Assembly: GCF_009848685.1 (NCBI RefSeq)
Contig: NZ_WXTX01000004.1
Span: 310,001 to 374,000 of the forward strand
Reading direction: 5' to 3'
Origin: Andreprevotia sp. IGB-42
Lineage (GTDB): Bacteria > Pseudomonadota > Gammaproteobacteria > Burkholderiales > Chitinibacteraceae
Length of the DNA: 64,000 bases
Position numbers and translations under genes: made by a program
In this document: positions 1 to 8,711 of the stretch, one piece after another
Layout: every line of letters starts with the position of its first letter
Numbering within the stretch: the first letter of the stretch is position 1
The notes under the pieces: model-generated
Told to the model about the DNA's origin: nothing
Seen by the model: only the letters and a program-made list of their open reading frames with translations
The model's database searches: none

Positions 1-203
1 ATGAAAAACGCCAGCGGCAGCGTGAGCGTGGCTTCGGATACTACGTCGGCGGCGGCGGCCTGCCAGCGGCCATCGTCGCCGATGGTGAGCGTCGCAGCCA
101 GCGCCGGGAACACCAGGCGCAAGGTGCGCCCGCGATAGCCGGCCAGCTCGCTGCGGGCGGCAGCGTCGGCATCGAACAAGTGGTTGAGCAGTCTGACCAG
201 CAT
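1..203 (-). CDS. ubiJ: UbiJ-like SCP2-domain protein, 5' part only (runs off the window)
   Basis: The minus strand opens with ATG at 203 and stays open to the window edge (about 67 codons). The protein starts MLVRLLNHLFDADAAAR and continues with GYRGRTLRLVFPALAATLTI, which looks like the start of the SCP2-type lipid-binding fold of UbiJ. UbiJ is an accessory factor that holds ubiquinone intermediates for the soluble Ubi metabolon. Its start lies 11 bases beyond the ubiE stop on the same strand, and ubiE-ubiJ-ubiB is the usual order, so one operon is likely. The C-terminal part is outside the window, so the assignment rests on the N-terminus and the neighbour. Confidence 0.7.
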   Translation of the reverse strand, partial: MLVRLLNHLFDADAAARSELAGYRGRTLRLVFPALAATLTIGDDGRWQAAAADVVSEATLTLPLAFF

Positions 204-214
204 GGTGATCGCCC

Positions 215-946
215 TCAGGCCTTGATACCCTTGTGCAGCGCCACCACACCGGCGCTCATGTTGTGGAAATCGGCGCGGATGAAACCGGCGTCCAGCATCA
301 TCTGCTTGAGGGTCTCCTGATCCGGATGCATGCGGATCGACTCGGCCAGGTACTGATAGGAGTCGGCATCGTTGGCCACCAGCTTGCCCATGAACGGCAG
401 CAGCTTGAACGAATACAGGTCATACGCGGGCTTGAGCGGCGTCCACACCTTGGAGAACTCCAACACCAGCAGGCGGCCACCAGGCTTGAGCACGCGATGC
501 ATTTCCTTCAGCGCCGCATCCTTGTGCGTCATGTTGCGCAGGCCAAACGCCACCGACACGATATCGAAGTAGTTGTCCGGGAATGGCAGCTTTTCGGCAT
601 CGCATTGCGCGACCGGCGTAGCGATGCCCTTGTCCAGCAGGCGGTCACGGCCTACACCCAGCATCGAGCTGTTGATATCGGTCAACCACACCTGGCCGGT
701 CTTGCCGACCTTTTTCGCAAATGCCTTGGAAAGGTCGCCGGTGCCGCCGGCAATGTCGAGCACCTTGTCGCCCGGGCGGGCGCCACTGGTCTCGATGGTG
801 AAGAACTTCCATGCGCGATGCAGGCCCGCGCTCATCAGGTCGTTCATCACATCGTACTTCTGCGCGACGGAATGGAAGACCTCGGCCACTTTCTGGGCCT
901 TGTCTGTTTCGTTGACGGTCTTGAAGCCGAAATGGGTATCGGACAT
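215..946 (-). CDS. ubiE: Ubiquinone/menaquinone biosynthesis C-methyltransferase
   Basis: 243 residues, the normal UbiE length. It transfers a methyl group from S-adenosylmethionine to the ring carbon of 2-octaprenyl-6-methoxy-benzoquinol (ubiquinone) or demethylmenaquinol. The UbiE signature YDVMNDLMS is at residues 31-39, the SAM-binding motif [11 protein letters not shown] at 62-71, and the second signature [16 protein letters not shown] lies in the middle of the protein. The stop is followed by ubiJ and the start lies 11 bases after the DUF971 gene, so these three minus-strand genes probably form one transcript. Nothing in the sequence suggests loss of function. Confidence 0.96.
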   Translation of the reverse strand: MSDTHFGFKTVNETDKAQKVAEVFHSVAQKYDVMNDLMSAGLHRAWKFFTIETSGARPGDKVLDIAGGTGDLSKAFAKKVGKTGQVWLTDINSSMLGVGRDRLLDKGIATPVAQCDAEKLPFPDNYFDIVSVAFGLRNMTHKDAALKEMHRVLKPGGRLLVLEFSKVWTPLKPAYDLYSFKLLPFMGKLVANDADSYQYLAESIRMHPDQETLKQMMLDAGFIRADFHNMSAGVVALHKGIKA

Positions 947-957
947 GGGTTTCCTTG

Positions 958-1329
958 TCAGTCGCGTGTGGCGCCGGCCGCAGCCAGCCGTTGCAGATAA
1001 TCCTGCCAGCGGGCCGCCTGATCGCGCCCCAGTTCGTACAGGTAATCCCAGGAATACAGGCCGGAATCGTGGCCGTCGTCGAACACCAGTTTCACCGCGT
1101 AATGGCCCACCTGGATCACATCGACGACGCCGACGTTCTTCTTGCCCACCTGCAGCACCCCGGGGCCGATACCGTGGCCGCGTACTTCGGCCGACGGCGA
1201 AAAGACCCGCAGGTACTCACACGGCAGACTGAAACGGCTACCGTCGTCGAAGGCTATTTCGAGCACACGCGAAATTTGATGTAACTGTATTTCAACGGGC
1301 AGCGGCGTCGCCGCATTCAAGCCAGCCAT
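958..1329 (-). CDS. DUF971 (gamma-butyrobetaine hydroxylase N-terminal-like) protein
   Basis: 123 residues from the ATG at 1329. The same frame is open about 24 codons further upstream, but family members begin near [18 protein letters not shown], and a GGAAA stretch precedes this ATG. The protein carries the DUF971 fold with [18 protein letters not shown] and the conserved end [10 protein letters not shown]. In eukaryotes this small domain forms the N-terminus of gamma-butyrobetaine hydroxylase, where it binds metal; the bacterial stand-alone role is unknown. It is often found beside ubiE, as here, and leads the operon. A link to iron-sulfur or quinone metabolism would be inference. Confidence 0.88.
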   Translation of the reverse strand: MAGLNAATPLPVEIQLHQISRVLEIAFDDGSRFSLPCEYLRVFSPSAEVRGHGIGPGVLQVGKKNVGVVDVIQVGHYAVKLVFDDGHDSGLYSWDYLYELGRDQAARWQDYLQRLAAAGATRD

Positions 1330-1410
1330 GGTTTTCCGGGGATTTTTGTATGAAGACGAATGATAACGCGCGCAGGCAACTGCCGGATACCTCGGCACCA
1401 ATACGACGAC

Positions 1411-1440
1411 TTGTCATATTAGGTTCACAATAGGGTACTA
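1411..1440 (+). promoter_or_regulatory. Candidate Pho box upstream of phoB
   Basis: Three 11-base units follow each other: TTGTCATATTA, GGTTCACAATA and GGGTACTAATC. PhoB boxes are direct 7-base repeats near CTGTCAT separated by 4 A/T-rich bases, giving an 11-base period. The first unit matches 6 of 7 positions, the second about 4 of 7. The third unit contains a possible -10 (TACTAA). It lies about 35 bases before phoB, consistent with autoregulation, but was judged by eye only. Confidence 0.42.
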
Positions 1441-1472
1441 ATCTCGCAACAAATCCAAATTGTGAGCCCGCC

Positions 1473-2159
1473 ATGCCCGCCAACATCCTGCTCGTTGAAG
1501 ACGAACCCGCCATCCAGGAACTGATCGCTTTCAACCTCACGCAAGCGGGCCACCACGTGATGCGCGCCGACTCGGCCGAATCCGCCCAGAACATCGTGCG
1601 CAATGCGCTACCTGACCTGATCCTGCTGGACTGGATGCTGCCCGGCATGACCGGCATCGAACTGGCCAAGAAGCTGCGCGCGGAAGAGCGCACCAAGACC
1701 ATTCCGCTCATCATGCTGACTGCACGCAGCGATGAACAGGACAAGATTACCGGCCTCGATACCGGTGCCGATGATTACATCACCAAGCCATTCAGCCCGC
1801 GCGAGCTGCAGGCCCGCATCAAGGCCGTGCTGCGCCGCCGTGCACCGCAGGTCACCGATGATCTGGTGGAAGTGCAGGGCCTGAAGCTGGACCCGACCAC
1901 GCATCGCGTAACCGGCAACGGCGAGCATATCGACCTGGGCCCGACCGAATTCCGCCTGTTGCACTACTTCATGACCCACCCGGAGCGCGTGCATTCGCGT
2001 GCCCAGTTGCTCGACCAGGTGTGGGGCGACCATGTGTTTGTGGAAGAACGCACGGTGGATGTGCATATCCGCCGCCTGCGCTCGGCACTGGAAGCCACCA
2101 ACTTCGACCGCCTGATCCAGACAGTGCGTGGCACCGGTTATCGCCTCTCGGCACAATGA
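1473..2159 (+). CDS. phoB: Phosphate regulon response regulator PhoB (OmpR/PhoB family)
   Basis: 228 residues: an N-terminal receiver domain (about 3-120) and a C-terminal winged-helix DNA-binding domain (about 130-226). Acidic pocket E9-D10, phosphoacceptor D53 in LLDWMLPG, T83 and K105 in DDYITKPFSPRE are all present. The C-terminal domain ends in the typical RTVDVHIRRLRSALE and VRGTGYRLS. PhoB is phosphorylated by PhoR under phosphate limitation and activates pst, phoA and related genes. phoR follows 100 bases downstream on the same strand. The start lacks a strong ribosome binding site; the candidate Pho box upstream suggests autoregulation. Confidence 0.94.
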   Translation: MPANILLVEDEPAIQELIAFNLTQAGHHVMRADSAESAQNIVRNALPDLILLDWMLPGMTGIELAKKLRAEERTKTIPLIMLTARSDEQDKITGLDTGADDYITKPFSPRELQARIKAVLRRRAPQVTDDLVEVQGLKLDPTTHRVTGNGEHIDLGPTEFRLLHYFMTHPERVHSRAQLLDQVWGDHVFVEERTVDVHIRRLRSALEATNFDRLIQTVRGTGYRLSAQ

Positions 2160-2259
2160 TTGCCAGCTAGGTTCATCAAAACTTAAAGCCGGATCGCTCT
2201 AAAATGGGGCAGGCTGCCGTGTCGGCGCTTGCCCACCCTCTCCCTATCGGTTGAATTCC

Positions 2260-3549
2260 ATGCTCTGGCTGCGTTCCATCATTTATTACCTGATCATCAC
2301 GCTGATCGCGCTGATGGTGGGCGCGGTATATGGCACCTTGTGGGCACTGGTTTTTGCACTGGTGGTGATTTCCGGTTCGTTGCTGTTCCACCTGTACAAC
2401 CTGGGGCGGCTATACCGCTGGGCGCAGCACCCCCGCGTGGAAACCGTGCCACAAAGCTTCTTGCTGTGGCAGGAAGTGTTCGACAAGTTCTATGACCAGG
2501 TACGCCTGCAGAAAAAACAGCAGGACCGGCTGGCCAACACGCTGGACCGCTTCACCAGCGCTGGCGAGGCATTGCCGGACGGCGTGATCATCCTTGATGA
2601 GCATGACCGTATCGAATGGTGCAACCAGGCAGCCAGCGTACATCTGGGCATCGATCGTATTGCCGACATCTGGCAGGTGGTCACCAACATCCTGCGCCAG
2701 CCCAGCCTGCGCGAATACCTGCGTACGCAAGACTTTGCCCACCCGCTGATGCTGCGCACCGCGCGGCCGACCGAGCAGGTACTGTCGGTACAACTGGTGC
2801 CGTTCGATTCCACCCGCAAGCTGCTGCTCAGCCGCGACATCACGCAGCTGGACCGCGTGCAGACCGTGCACCGAGATTTCATCGCCAACGTATCGCACGA
2901 GCTGCGCACGCCGCTGACCGTAGTGGGCGGCTTCATCGAGACCATGATCGACATCCCCGATCTGGACGCCACCACGCGCTCGCAGCAATTGCAGCTGATG
3001 TACGAGCAAACCCAGCGCATGCAACGGCTGGTGGAAGACCTGCTGACACTGTCCAAGCTGGAAAACGGCCAGCAACTGCGTGAAGAAGAAGTGGACGTGC
3101 CGCAACTGATGCGCCTGCTGGCGGCAGAGGCCGAAGGCTTGTCGCAAGGCCGGCACCAGATCCGCATCGGTACCATTGCCACCGCGCGGCTGATCGGCAA
3201 TCACGATGAATTGCATTCTGCATTCGGCAACCTGGTTTCCAACGCCATCCGTTACACGCCGGCCGGGGGTACCATCACGCTGAACTGGCGCGCCGAGGGC
3301 GAGCATGCCTGCTTCGGCGTGGAAGACACCGGCATCGGCATTGCCCCCGAGCATGTCCCCCGCCTGACCGAGCGCTTTTACCGCGTGGACCGCGGCCGCT
3401 CGCGCTCCACTGGCGGCACGGGTTTGGGCCTGGCCATCGTCAAGCACATCCTGCAGCGCCATCAGGCGCAGATGGTGATCCGCTCCCGGCTGGGTGAGGG
3501 CAGCGAATTTGCGGTGAAGTTTCCCATGCAGCGGCTGATCACCGACTGA
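2260..3549 (+). CDS. phoR: Phosphate regulon sensor histidine kinase PhoR
   Basis: 429 residues from the ATG at 2260; an in-frame TTG at 2251 is an alternative start three codons earlier. Two membrane segments lie at about residues 5-43, without a large periplasmic domain, followed by a PAS region (about 95-190). The H box FIANVSHELRTPLTVVGG has the phosphorylated histidine at 213, and the kinase domain shows the N box (GNLVSNAIRYTPAGG), DTGIGIAPEHV and STGGTGLGLAIVK. This layout is the standard PhoR design, which senses phosphate through PstSCAB/PhoU rather than directly. It is the cognate partner of the adjacent phoB. Confidence 0.94.
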   Translation: MLWLRSIIYYLIITLIALMVGAVYGTLWALVFALVVISGSLLFHLYNLGRLYRWAQHPRVETVPQSFLLWQEVFDKFYDQVRLQKKQQDRLANTLDRFTSAGEALPDGVIILDEHDRIEWCNQAASVHLGIDRIADIWQVVTNILRQPSLREYLRTQDFAHPLMLRTARPTEQVLSVQLVPFDSTRKLLLSRDITQLDRVQTVHRDFIANVSHELRTPLTVVGGFIETMIDIPDLDATTRSQQLQLMYEQTQRMQRLVEDLLTLSKLENGQQLREEEVDVPQLMRLLAAEAEGLSQGRHQIRIGTIATARLIGNHDELHSAFGNLVSNAIRYTPAGGTITLNWRAEGEHACFGVEDTGIGIAPEHVPRLTERFYRVDRGRSRSTGGTGLGLAIVKHILQRHQAQMVIRSRLGEGSEFAVKFPMQRLITD

Positions 3550-3717
3550 GCGCGACCGCCGCCCGGCAGGCATGAAAACAGACCGTGCAAGCCGCGTTTT
3601 TCCGTCATGTTCGTCGGGTAAATTGCGCGATGGATTGCACAGTGCATGGGCGCAGTGTCAAACTCTTGAGTCTGCCCGATTTCCGGGCCTGTCCGATCAA
3701 TAAACGAGGTGCACGCA

Positions 3718-4797
3718 ATGAGTAGAATCGCCGCCATCAAACCCTTCGGTCAACGCATCTGGCTGGACAATCTGTCCCGTGGCCTGCTGCAATCGGGCGA
3801 GCTGCAAAAGCTGCTCGACGAAGATGCGATCGCTGGTGTGACATCGAACCCGGCCATTTTTTACAAGTCGATTTCGAGTGATCCGCTCTACGCTGCCGAC
3901 CTCGCCGCACTGAAGGCGCAGGACCTGACCGCTGAACAGCGCTACGAAGCACTGGTCATTCCGGACATCCAGGCCACTTGCGACCTGAACCTGCCGCAAT
4001 ACAACAGCAGCAACAAGCTCGACGGTTATGTGAGCCTGGAAGTATCGCCGTTCCTCGCCAACGACACCCAGGGCACGGTCGACAACGCCAAGCGCCTGTG
4101 GGCCGCGGTGAACCGCCCGAACGCTATGATCAAGGTACCGGCTACCCACGCTGGCGTACTGGCATTCGAGCAACTGATCGCTGCCGGCATCAACGTGAAC
4201 ATCACGCTGATGTTCAGCCTGAAGCAGACCGACGACGTACTGACCGCGTACATCCGCGGCCTGGAAAGCCGTCTGCACGCCGGCGAGCCGGTTGACCACA
4301 TCCACGCCGTGGCATCCGTGTTCCTGTCGCGCGTTGACGTGCTGCTGGACAAGGCGCTGGAAAACATCGGTACCCCGGAAGCACTGGCGCTGCGCGGCAA
4401 GAGCGCCATTGCCTTCGTGAAGGTGGCCTACCAGCACTACAAGCAACTGTTCCACGGCAACCGCTTTGCCAAGCTGAAGGCTGCCGGTGCCAACCCGCAA
4501 CGCCTGCTGTGGGCATCTACCGGCACCAAGAACCCGACTTACCGCGATGTGCTGTACGTGGAAGAACTGATCGGGCCGGAAACCGTCAACACCGTGCCGG
4601 ATGCCACCCTGAACGCATTCCGCGATCACGGCGATGCCGCCGACAAGCTCGAAGCCAACACCGACGAAGCGATCCAGACCCTGGTGACCCTGCGCAAGCT
4701 GGGCATCGACTTCAACAGCGTGGGCGAACAACTGCAAAGCGACGGCCTGAAGCTGTTCGACGAAGCTTTTGAAAAGCTGCTGGAATTGACCAAGTAA
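3718..4797 (+). CDS. tal: Transaldolase
   Basis: 359 residues from the ATG at 3718, which follows GAGG with 9 bases spacing; a GTG at 3709 in the same frame is less well placed. Transaldolase moves a three-carbon dihydroxyacetone unit between sugar phosphates in the non-oxidative pentose phosphate pathway. The signature GVTSNPAIF is at residues 40-48 and the Schiff-base lysine is K139 in AMIKVPATHAG. The length fits the longer bacterial transaldolase subfamily (TalB2 type, about 360 residues) rather than the 317-residue E. coli type. A strong terminator follows the stop, so the gene is probably monocistronic. Confidence 0.94.
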   Translation: MSRIAAIKPFGQRIWLDNLSRGLLQSGELQKLLDEDAIAGVTSNPAIFYKSISSDPLYAADLAALKAQDLTAEQRYEALVIPDIQATCDLNLPQYNSSNKLDGYVSLEVSPFLANDTQGTVDNAKRLWAAVNRPNAMIKVPATHAGVLAFEQLIAAGINVNITLMFSLKQTDDVLTAYIRGLESRLHAGEPVDHIHAVASVFLSRVDVLLDKALENIGTPEALALRGKSAIAFVKVAYQHYKQLFHGNRFAKLKAAGANPQRLLWASTGTKNPTYRDVLYVEELIGPETVNTVPDATLNAFRDHGDAADKLEANTDEAIQTLVTLRKLGIDFNSVGEQLQSDGLKLFDEAFEKLLELTK

Positions 4798-4821
4798 GCA
4801 CGGTCAGCCGGAAGACCAGAA

Positions 4822-4847
4822 AGGCCAATCTGCGGATTGGCCTTTTT
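4822..4847 (+). terminator. Rho-independent terminator of tal
   Basis: A perfect 9-base stem (AGGCCAATC, loop TGCG, GATTGGCCT) is followed by TTTT, 24 bases after the tal stop codon. Confidence 0.88.
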
Positions 4848-5144
4848 GTTGCCTGCCAATTGCGTGCTGCCGTTGTGTAAACGCCGACCATGCAGGCCAC
4901 ATGGCACCGCTGGTAGCCGGTTGCGGCCTTGCCGGAGGGCGGCACCGCTTACCGGGCGTGCCGGCAACAACGCGGCCCTGATGCCGCCGTAGCCACCCCT
5001 GCCGTTACCAGCCGCCTGCACAGCACCGTGATCATTCATCCATGCATTGGCAGTCATGGCACGGGCCGGATGCCGCCATGGACCTCTGCCCTGCATTGCC
5101 ACAAGCACGGCCAATCCGGCAAAACGCAGCCAGCGCCGGGCAAA
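4848..5144. other. Gap between tal and the chitinase gene, no gene seen
   Basis: About 300 bases between two convergent terminators. Open frames cross it on both strands, but none has a ribosome binding site, a recognisable domain or a credible start, and one minus-strand frame simply runs on from antisense of tal. I see no repeat, tRNA or regulatory motif. Confidence 0.5.
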
Positions 5145-5176
5145 TAAAAAACGGGCGAGTCTTGCGACTCGCCCGT
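5145..5176 (-). terminator. Rho-independent terminator of the chitinase gene
   Basis: Read on the minus strand: an 11-base perfect stem (ACGGGCGAGTC, loop GCAA, GACTCGCCCGT) followed by a run of five to six T. It lies 24 bases beyond the chitinase stop. Confidence 0.9.
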
Positions 5177-5199
5177 TTCAGAGACTGGCTACCCCGATA

Positions 5200-8037
5200 T
5201 TACTGGAGTGTGCCGGCCGGCAGGTTTGGATATTCCTGCTTGATCACGTACTTCTTGCCACCCAGTGTCACAACATAGTTGGACGGGCCGGAGATAGGCA
5301 GGTAGTAGTTCAAGGTCAGATCGAGCGTGCCACCAGCTGCAACAGTGGTCCAGTTCGGCGTGTGAAGCTTCACGTGATGGAAGTCACCCTTGAAACCACC
5401 GATGTTGTTGCCAGTGTGCTCGGACGATACAACAGTCAGCTCGGCAGACGACTGATCAGCCATATTGTTCGGCGCAGCAACCGGGTAATCGAATTCGATT
5501 ACGGTACCCGGTGGCAGTGCAACACCGGTGTTGTTGGTTATGCGCAGATACGGGTTGATCGGGTAGTTCTGATCGCCCAGCTTGAAGTTGGTCAGATCAA
5601 ACTTCAGGTCGATTTGCTGAGTCGGCAACGTGGTCTTCGCGCGCTTGTTGCCATACGGCGACGCACTGCGGAAGTTGGTTGCAAACAGCTTGGTCAACGT
5701 GGAGCCCGGTACGTACTGACCCTTGGTGCCATTCAGGTTGGTCTTGTTGGCGTCGTAATCGTAGTCGCCAGCCAGTTCCCAGAACATCGCACCACCGATG
5801 CCGTTGCTGATGATCCACTCGGCCTTGCGCTGGACAGATTGCTCGTCCTCGGTCGAGATGAATACCTTCTTGCTGGCGTTCCACAGCCACGGAGCAACCA
5901 GGGTTGCGTCGTAGTTACGGACATAAGTGCCAGTCAGGTCAGCAGCAGCCAGGCCGAACAGCGGCAGGTAGTCACCAGCGACACCCTTTTCAAGGTTCTT
6001 GGCGTGCCACATCGGGTTGGAGCCAGCACCCATTTCCTTGCCGTTCTGATCCAGGTCATGCCAGATGTTATCGATACCGATTGCACCCAGGCCGCACTCT
6101 GTCAGGCCAGGACCGCAGTTGGCCGACTTCGGCGATGTACCCCACAGACCGTTGTTGCCACCAACCACATCCTTGTGACCACGGGTGTAATACGGTACGC
6201 CGGCGTTGATACGGCCGGACTGCACGCTGCCGCGGAAGTAGCGGTAGGCCCAGTCTGTGTTCAGGTAACCGATGCCACCGTATTGGGCGGACGAGTACAC
6301 CGACCACTTGGCGAGCTCGGCATCCTTGCCGTCATCGAACAGCGCAGCGTTAGGACCGACGAACTCGTTCCATGCACCGTGCAGGTCATACGACATGATG
6401 TTCACGTAGTCGAGGTACTGGGTACCCTGGAAGGCTTCCATGCCACGCAGCATGTATGCCGACGACGGCGATGCGATGGTCATCATGTAGTACTTGCCAT
6501 CAGCAACCGAAGCCAGATCCAGCTTGTTGCGCAGAACCTTAAGCAGTTCGCGGTACGACGCTTGCAGGCCTGCCAGACGCGGGCTGGAAACTGCCCAGTC
6601 GAGCGGGTTGCCGGCCTTGTCCATCGTGGTCGGATATTCGTAATCGAGATCCGCGCCATCGAAGCCGTACTTGCGCAGGAACGCAACGGTGGAATCAGCA
6701 AACGCATTGATACCTGCGGTGTTGATCGAGCCATTGGCGTTGGTCGTCATGGTGTAGTAGCCACCCGACGATACGCGGTTGCCGTCGGCGCCGAAGTAGC
6801 CACCGGTTTCAGCCCAGCCACCGATCGAAACCAGTGTCTTCACGCCAGGATGCTGCTTCTTGAACTTGTTCAGCAGGTTGAAGTTGCCCTTGTACGGCAG
6901 GCTCGGGTCCATTGCCGCTGCAGGAACAACCGGCTTGCCATCGGAACCGTCCCACACCATGCCGGTGGATTCGTTACCGGCCACGTCTTCGTTCACCGAC
7001 ACCTTGTTGCTGCTGTCGATGTGCGCGAATGCGTAGTTGATGTGCGAAATGTCGTTCCATGGAATATCGGACGGCAGGTAGCCTGGCAGGCCGTTCTTGC
7101 CGGTGCGCCAGTTGGTGTAGTAACCGATGATGCGGCGCTTCAGGCCGTTCGGCAGGATTTCGCGGCCGTTGGCGTCGTACACGGTGCAATACGGTACGTT
7201 GGCAACAGTGCTGGTCAGGCCATCCGGACGGCAATCAGTACCCGGAACCACGGTCGGTGTCGGGGTTGCTGTCGGGCCAACCGGTGTCGGGGTGACAGTC
7301 GGGCCAGTGGTCGGTGTCGGGGTGACGGTCGGCTTCTGGGTCGGTGTCGGGGTAACAGTCGGGCCGGTTGTCGGTGTCGGAGTGACAGTCGGCTTCTGGG
7401 TCGGTGTCGGGGTAACAGTCGGGCCGACCGGTGTCGGGGTGACTGTCGGCTTCAGTGTCGGTGTCGGGCCGGTTGTCGGGGTCGGGGTGGCATTGCCACC
7501 GCAAACGCCGAGATCAGTCCATGGCTTGCCGTCGCCAGTATTGGCCGACGGGATATCGCCGCTGGTCCACCACTTGGCTTGATAGTTGCGACCGTTGTAG
7601 GTCACTTGTGCGCCGCCGTTGTAGGCGGTGCCGCTGCTCCATGCCTGGTAACAGACAGTGCCGGGAACCGGGGTAGCTGTCGGTGCAGTTGTTGCAGTCG
7701 GGGCTACTGTCGGTGTCGGGCCAGTTGTCGGTGTGACGCTCGGCTTGGTAGTCGGTGTCGGTGCAGTTGTCGGCGTCGGAGCTGTAGTCGGTGTAGGTAC
7801 CGGTGTATTGCCGCTGGTTACGCCTTGATCTGCCCACAGGGTCGGTGTGGAAGCCGGGTTCCAGCCAGCGCCTACATAAGCGGTGTGGGTAACCAGCGCT
7901 TTGTAGTCATGGCCGTTGTAGCTGACGAAGGTGCCAGCAGCGTATGTATTGCCTTCTTGCCATGCCGGATAAGCGGCATATGCGTGGACGGCAATCAGCG
8001 CAGCAGGGATCACCGCGAGGGCGAAGCGTTGCATCAT
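5200..8037 (-). CDS. Secreted multidomain chitinase: two CBM5/12, GH18, C-terminal ChiC domain
   Basis: 945 residues from the ATG at 8037, preceded by GGAGGAG with good spacing; upstream in-frame codons lack such a site. A signal peptide covers residues 1-21 (MMQRFALAVIPAALIAVHAYA). CBM5/12 chitin-binding modules lie at about 22-72 (YPAWQEGNTYAAG) and 128-180 (CYQAWSSGTAYNGGAQV), separated from each other and from the catalytic domain by proline/threonine linkers (77-127, 182-267). GH18 spans about 300-740: SIGGW at 404-408 and the active-site motif DGADLDYEYP with acid/base E467. The last 140 residues resemble the Chitinase_C domain of Vibrio and Aeromonas chitinases. It hydrolyses chitin outside the cell. 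It stands alone, with its own terminator and a long upstream region. Confidence 0.95.
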   Translation of the reverse strand: MMQRFALAVIPAALIAVHAYAAYPAWQEGNTYAAGTFVSYNGHDYKALVTHTAYVGAGWNPASTPTLWADQGVTSGNTPVPTPTTAPTPTTAPTPTTKPSVTPTTGPTPTVAPTATTAPTATPVPGTVCYQAWSSGTAYNGGAQVTYNGRNYQAKWWTSGDIPSANTGDGKPWTDLGVCGGNATPTPTTGPTPTLKPTVTPTPVGPTVTPTPTQKPTVTPTPTTGPTVTPTPTQKPTVTPTPTTGPTVTPTPVGPTATPTPTVVPGTDCRPDGLTSTVANVPYCTVYDANGREILPNGLKRRIIGYYTNWRTGKNGLPGYLPSDIPWNDISHINYAFAHIDSSNKVSVNEDVAGNESTGMVWDGSDGKPVVPAAAMDPSLPYKGNFNLLNKFKKQHPGVKTLVSIGGWAETGGYFGADGNRVSSGGYYTMTTNANGSINTAGINAFADSTVAFLRKYGFDGADLDYEYPTTMDKAGNPLDWAVSSPRLAGLQASYRELLKVLRNKLDLASVADGKYYMMTIASPSSAYMLRGMEAFQGTQYLDYVNIMSYDLHGAWNEFVGPNAALFDDGKDAELAKWSVYSSAQYGGIGYLNTDWAYRYFRGSVQSGRINAGVPYYTRGHKDVVGGNNGLWGTSPKSANCGPGLTECGLGAIGIDNIWHDLDQNGKEMGAGSNPMWHAKNLEKGVAGDYLPLFGLAAADLTGTYVRNYDATLVAPWLWNASKKVFISTEDEQSVQRKAEWIISNGIGGAMFWELAGDYDYDANKTNLNGTKGQYVPGSTLTKLFATNFRSASPYGNKRAKTTLPTQQIDLKFDLTNFKLGDQNYPINPYLRITNNTGVALPPGTVIEFDYPVAAPNNMADQSSAELTVVSSEHTGNNIGGFKGDFHHVKLHTPNWTTVAAGGTLDLTLNYYLPISGPSNYVVTLGGKKYVIKQEYPNLPAGTLQ
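7237..7494. repeat. Tandem repeats encoding the second Pro/Thr linker of the chitinase
   Basis: The coding sequence for residues 182-267 is built of short repeats of the unit P-T-V-T-P-T. A 20-residue block (TVTPTPTQKPTVTPTPTTGP, residues 207-226) is duplicated exactly at 227-246, so about 60 bases are tandemly repeated. The first linker (7657-7809) has a similar, less regular makeup. Such regions are prone to slippage and length change. Confidence 0.8.
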
Positions 8038-8711
8038 GGTAAAAGTCTCCTCCAACCTTGGAATTGGCATTGTTTATGCACCGTAACTGGTCTGGTGCAG
8101 TTTGCCGCCCTGTAATAATCAAGAAAGAATATTGTTTTTGGCGGCGCACAAACCGACTCGAACAGGCACAAATCGGCTCAGGCAATTTGATTAGCAGACA
8201 GCACCAAATCCTTGTCAAGGGGTGTGGCAAAGCGCTGACGGGGCGCTGTAGGGCATAGTCGTGACTACATTTCACAGCGACTACACAATTACCCTAACGA
8301 CCAATGCTGCACCGCAACACAAACCTTATTCACTTCCAATGAAATAAGGTGCTGCAGCCCGCAATTTTTGCTCTGCAGCACATCATTAGCGCCGCCTGAT
8401 GTAAGTATTTGCCCTGACAAAATGTAGTTTTCGCAGAAAAAAATTTGTGGGAAATCGCAAAAAAATGCTTTTTCCATACAACAGCGATCGAAGCCTGCTC
8501 CCAGCATCGCGCAATATGCTTTCCATAAAATTACTCAAACAAAACATGAATCATCAGCACCCGGCGCTGACTGGGCGGCACCATTTCCGGGCGATGACGC
8601 ACCATGGCAATGATATGGCTGTCATGGAGTGGTCTCATCCTGCATGGGCAGAACTTGCCTTGAAGCCGCCATGCGCATCTGTTAAAACCGCTTATCAGAG
8701 GAAAGCCGCCC
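8038..8711. other. Intergenic region between divergent chitinase and queD genes
   Basis: About 670 bases that must hold both promoters. The part at about 8400-8560 is markedly A/T-rich. A palindrome TGTAG-N13-CTACA lies at 8247-8269 and contains a second inverted repeat, TAGTC-GT-GACTA, at 8256-8267. A near direct repeat, ATGCTTTTTCCATA at 8465 and ATGCTTTCCATA at 8516, lies on the queD side. No convincing -35/-10 pair, riboswitch or small gene was recognised. Confidence 0.45.
8247..8269. repeat. Intergenic palindrome, copy A (TGTAG...CTACA)
   Basis: TGTAG, 13 bases, CTACA, preceded by GCGC. A similar element lies at 14204-14222 (TGTAG, 9 bases, CTACA, also preceded by GCGC). On the minus strand both read TGTAGTCA, then TGCC, then CTACAGCGC. 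It could be a dispersed repeat or a regulator site. Confidence 0.4.

Noticed and set aside
5047-8115. Open frame of about 1,022 codons opposite the chitinase gene
   Set aside because: It is antisense over the full length of a clearly real gene, is low in complexity, contains no domain, and arises from GC-rich codon bias and the repeated linker.
8600-8711. Possible preQ1 riboswitch upstream of queD
   Set aside because: No compact C-rich hairpin with an A-rich pseudoknot tail could be recognised next to the ribosome site.
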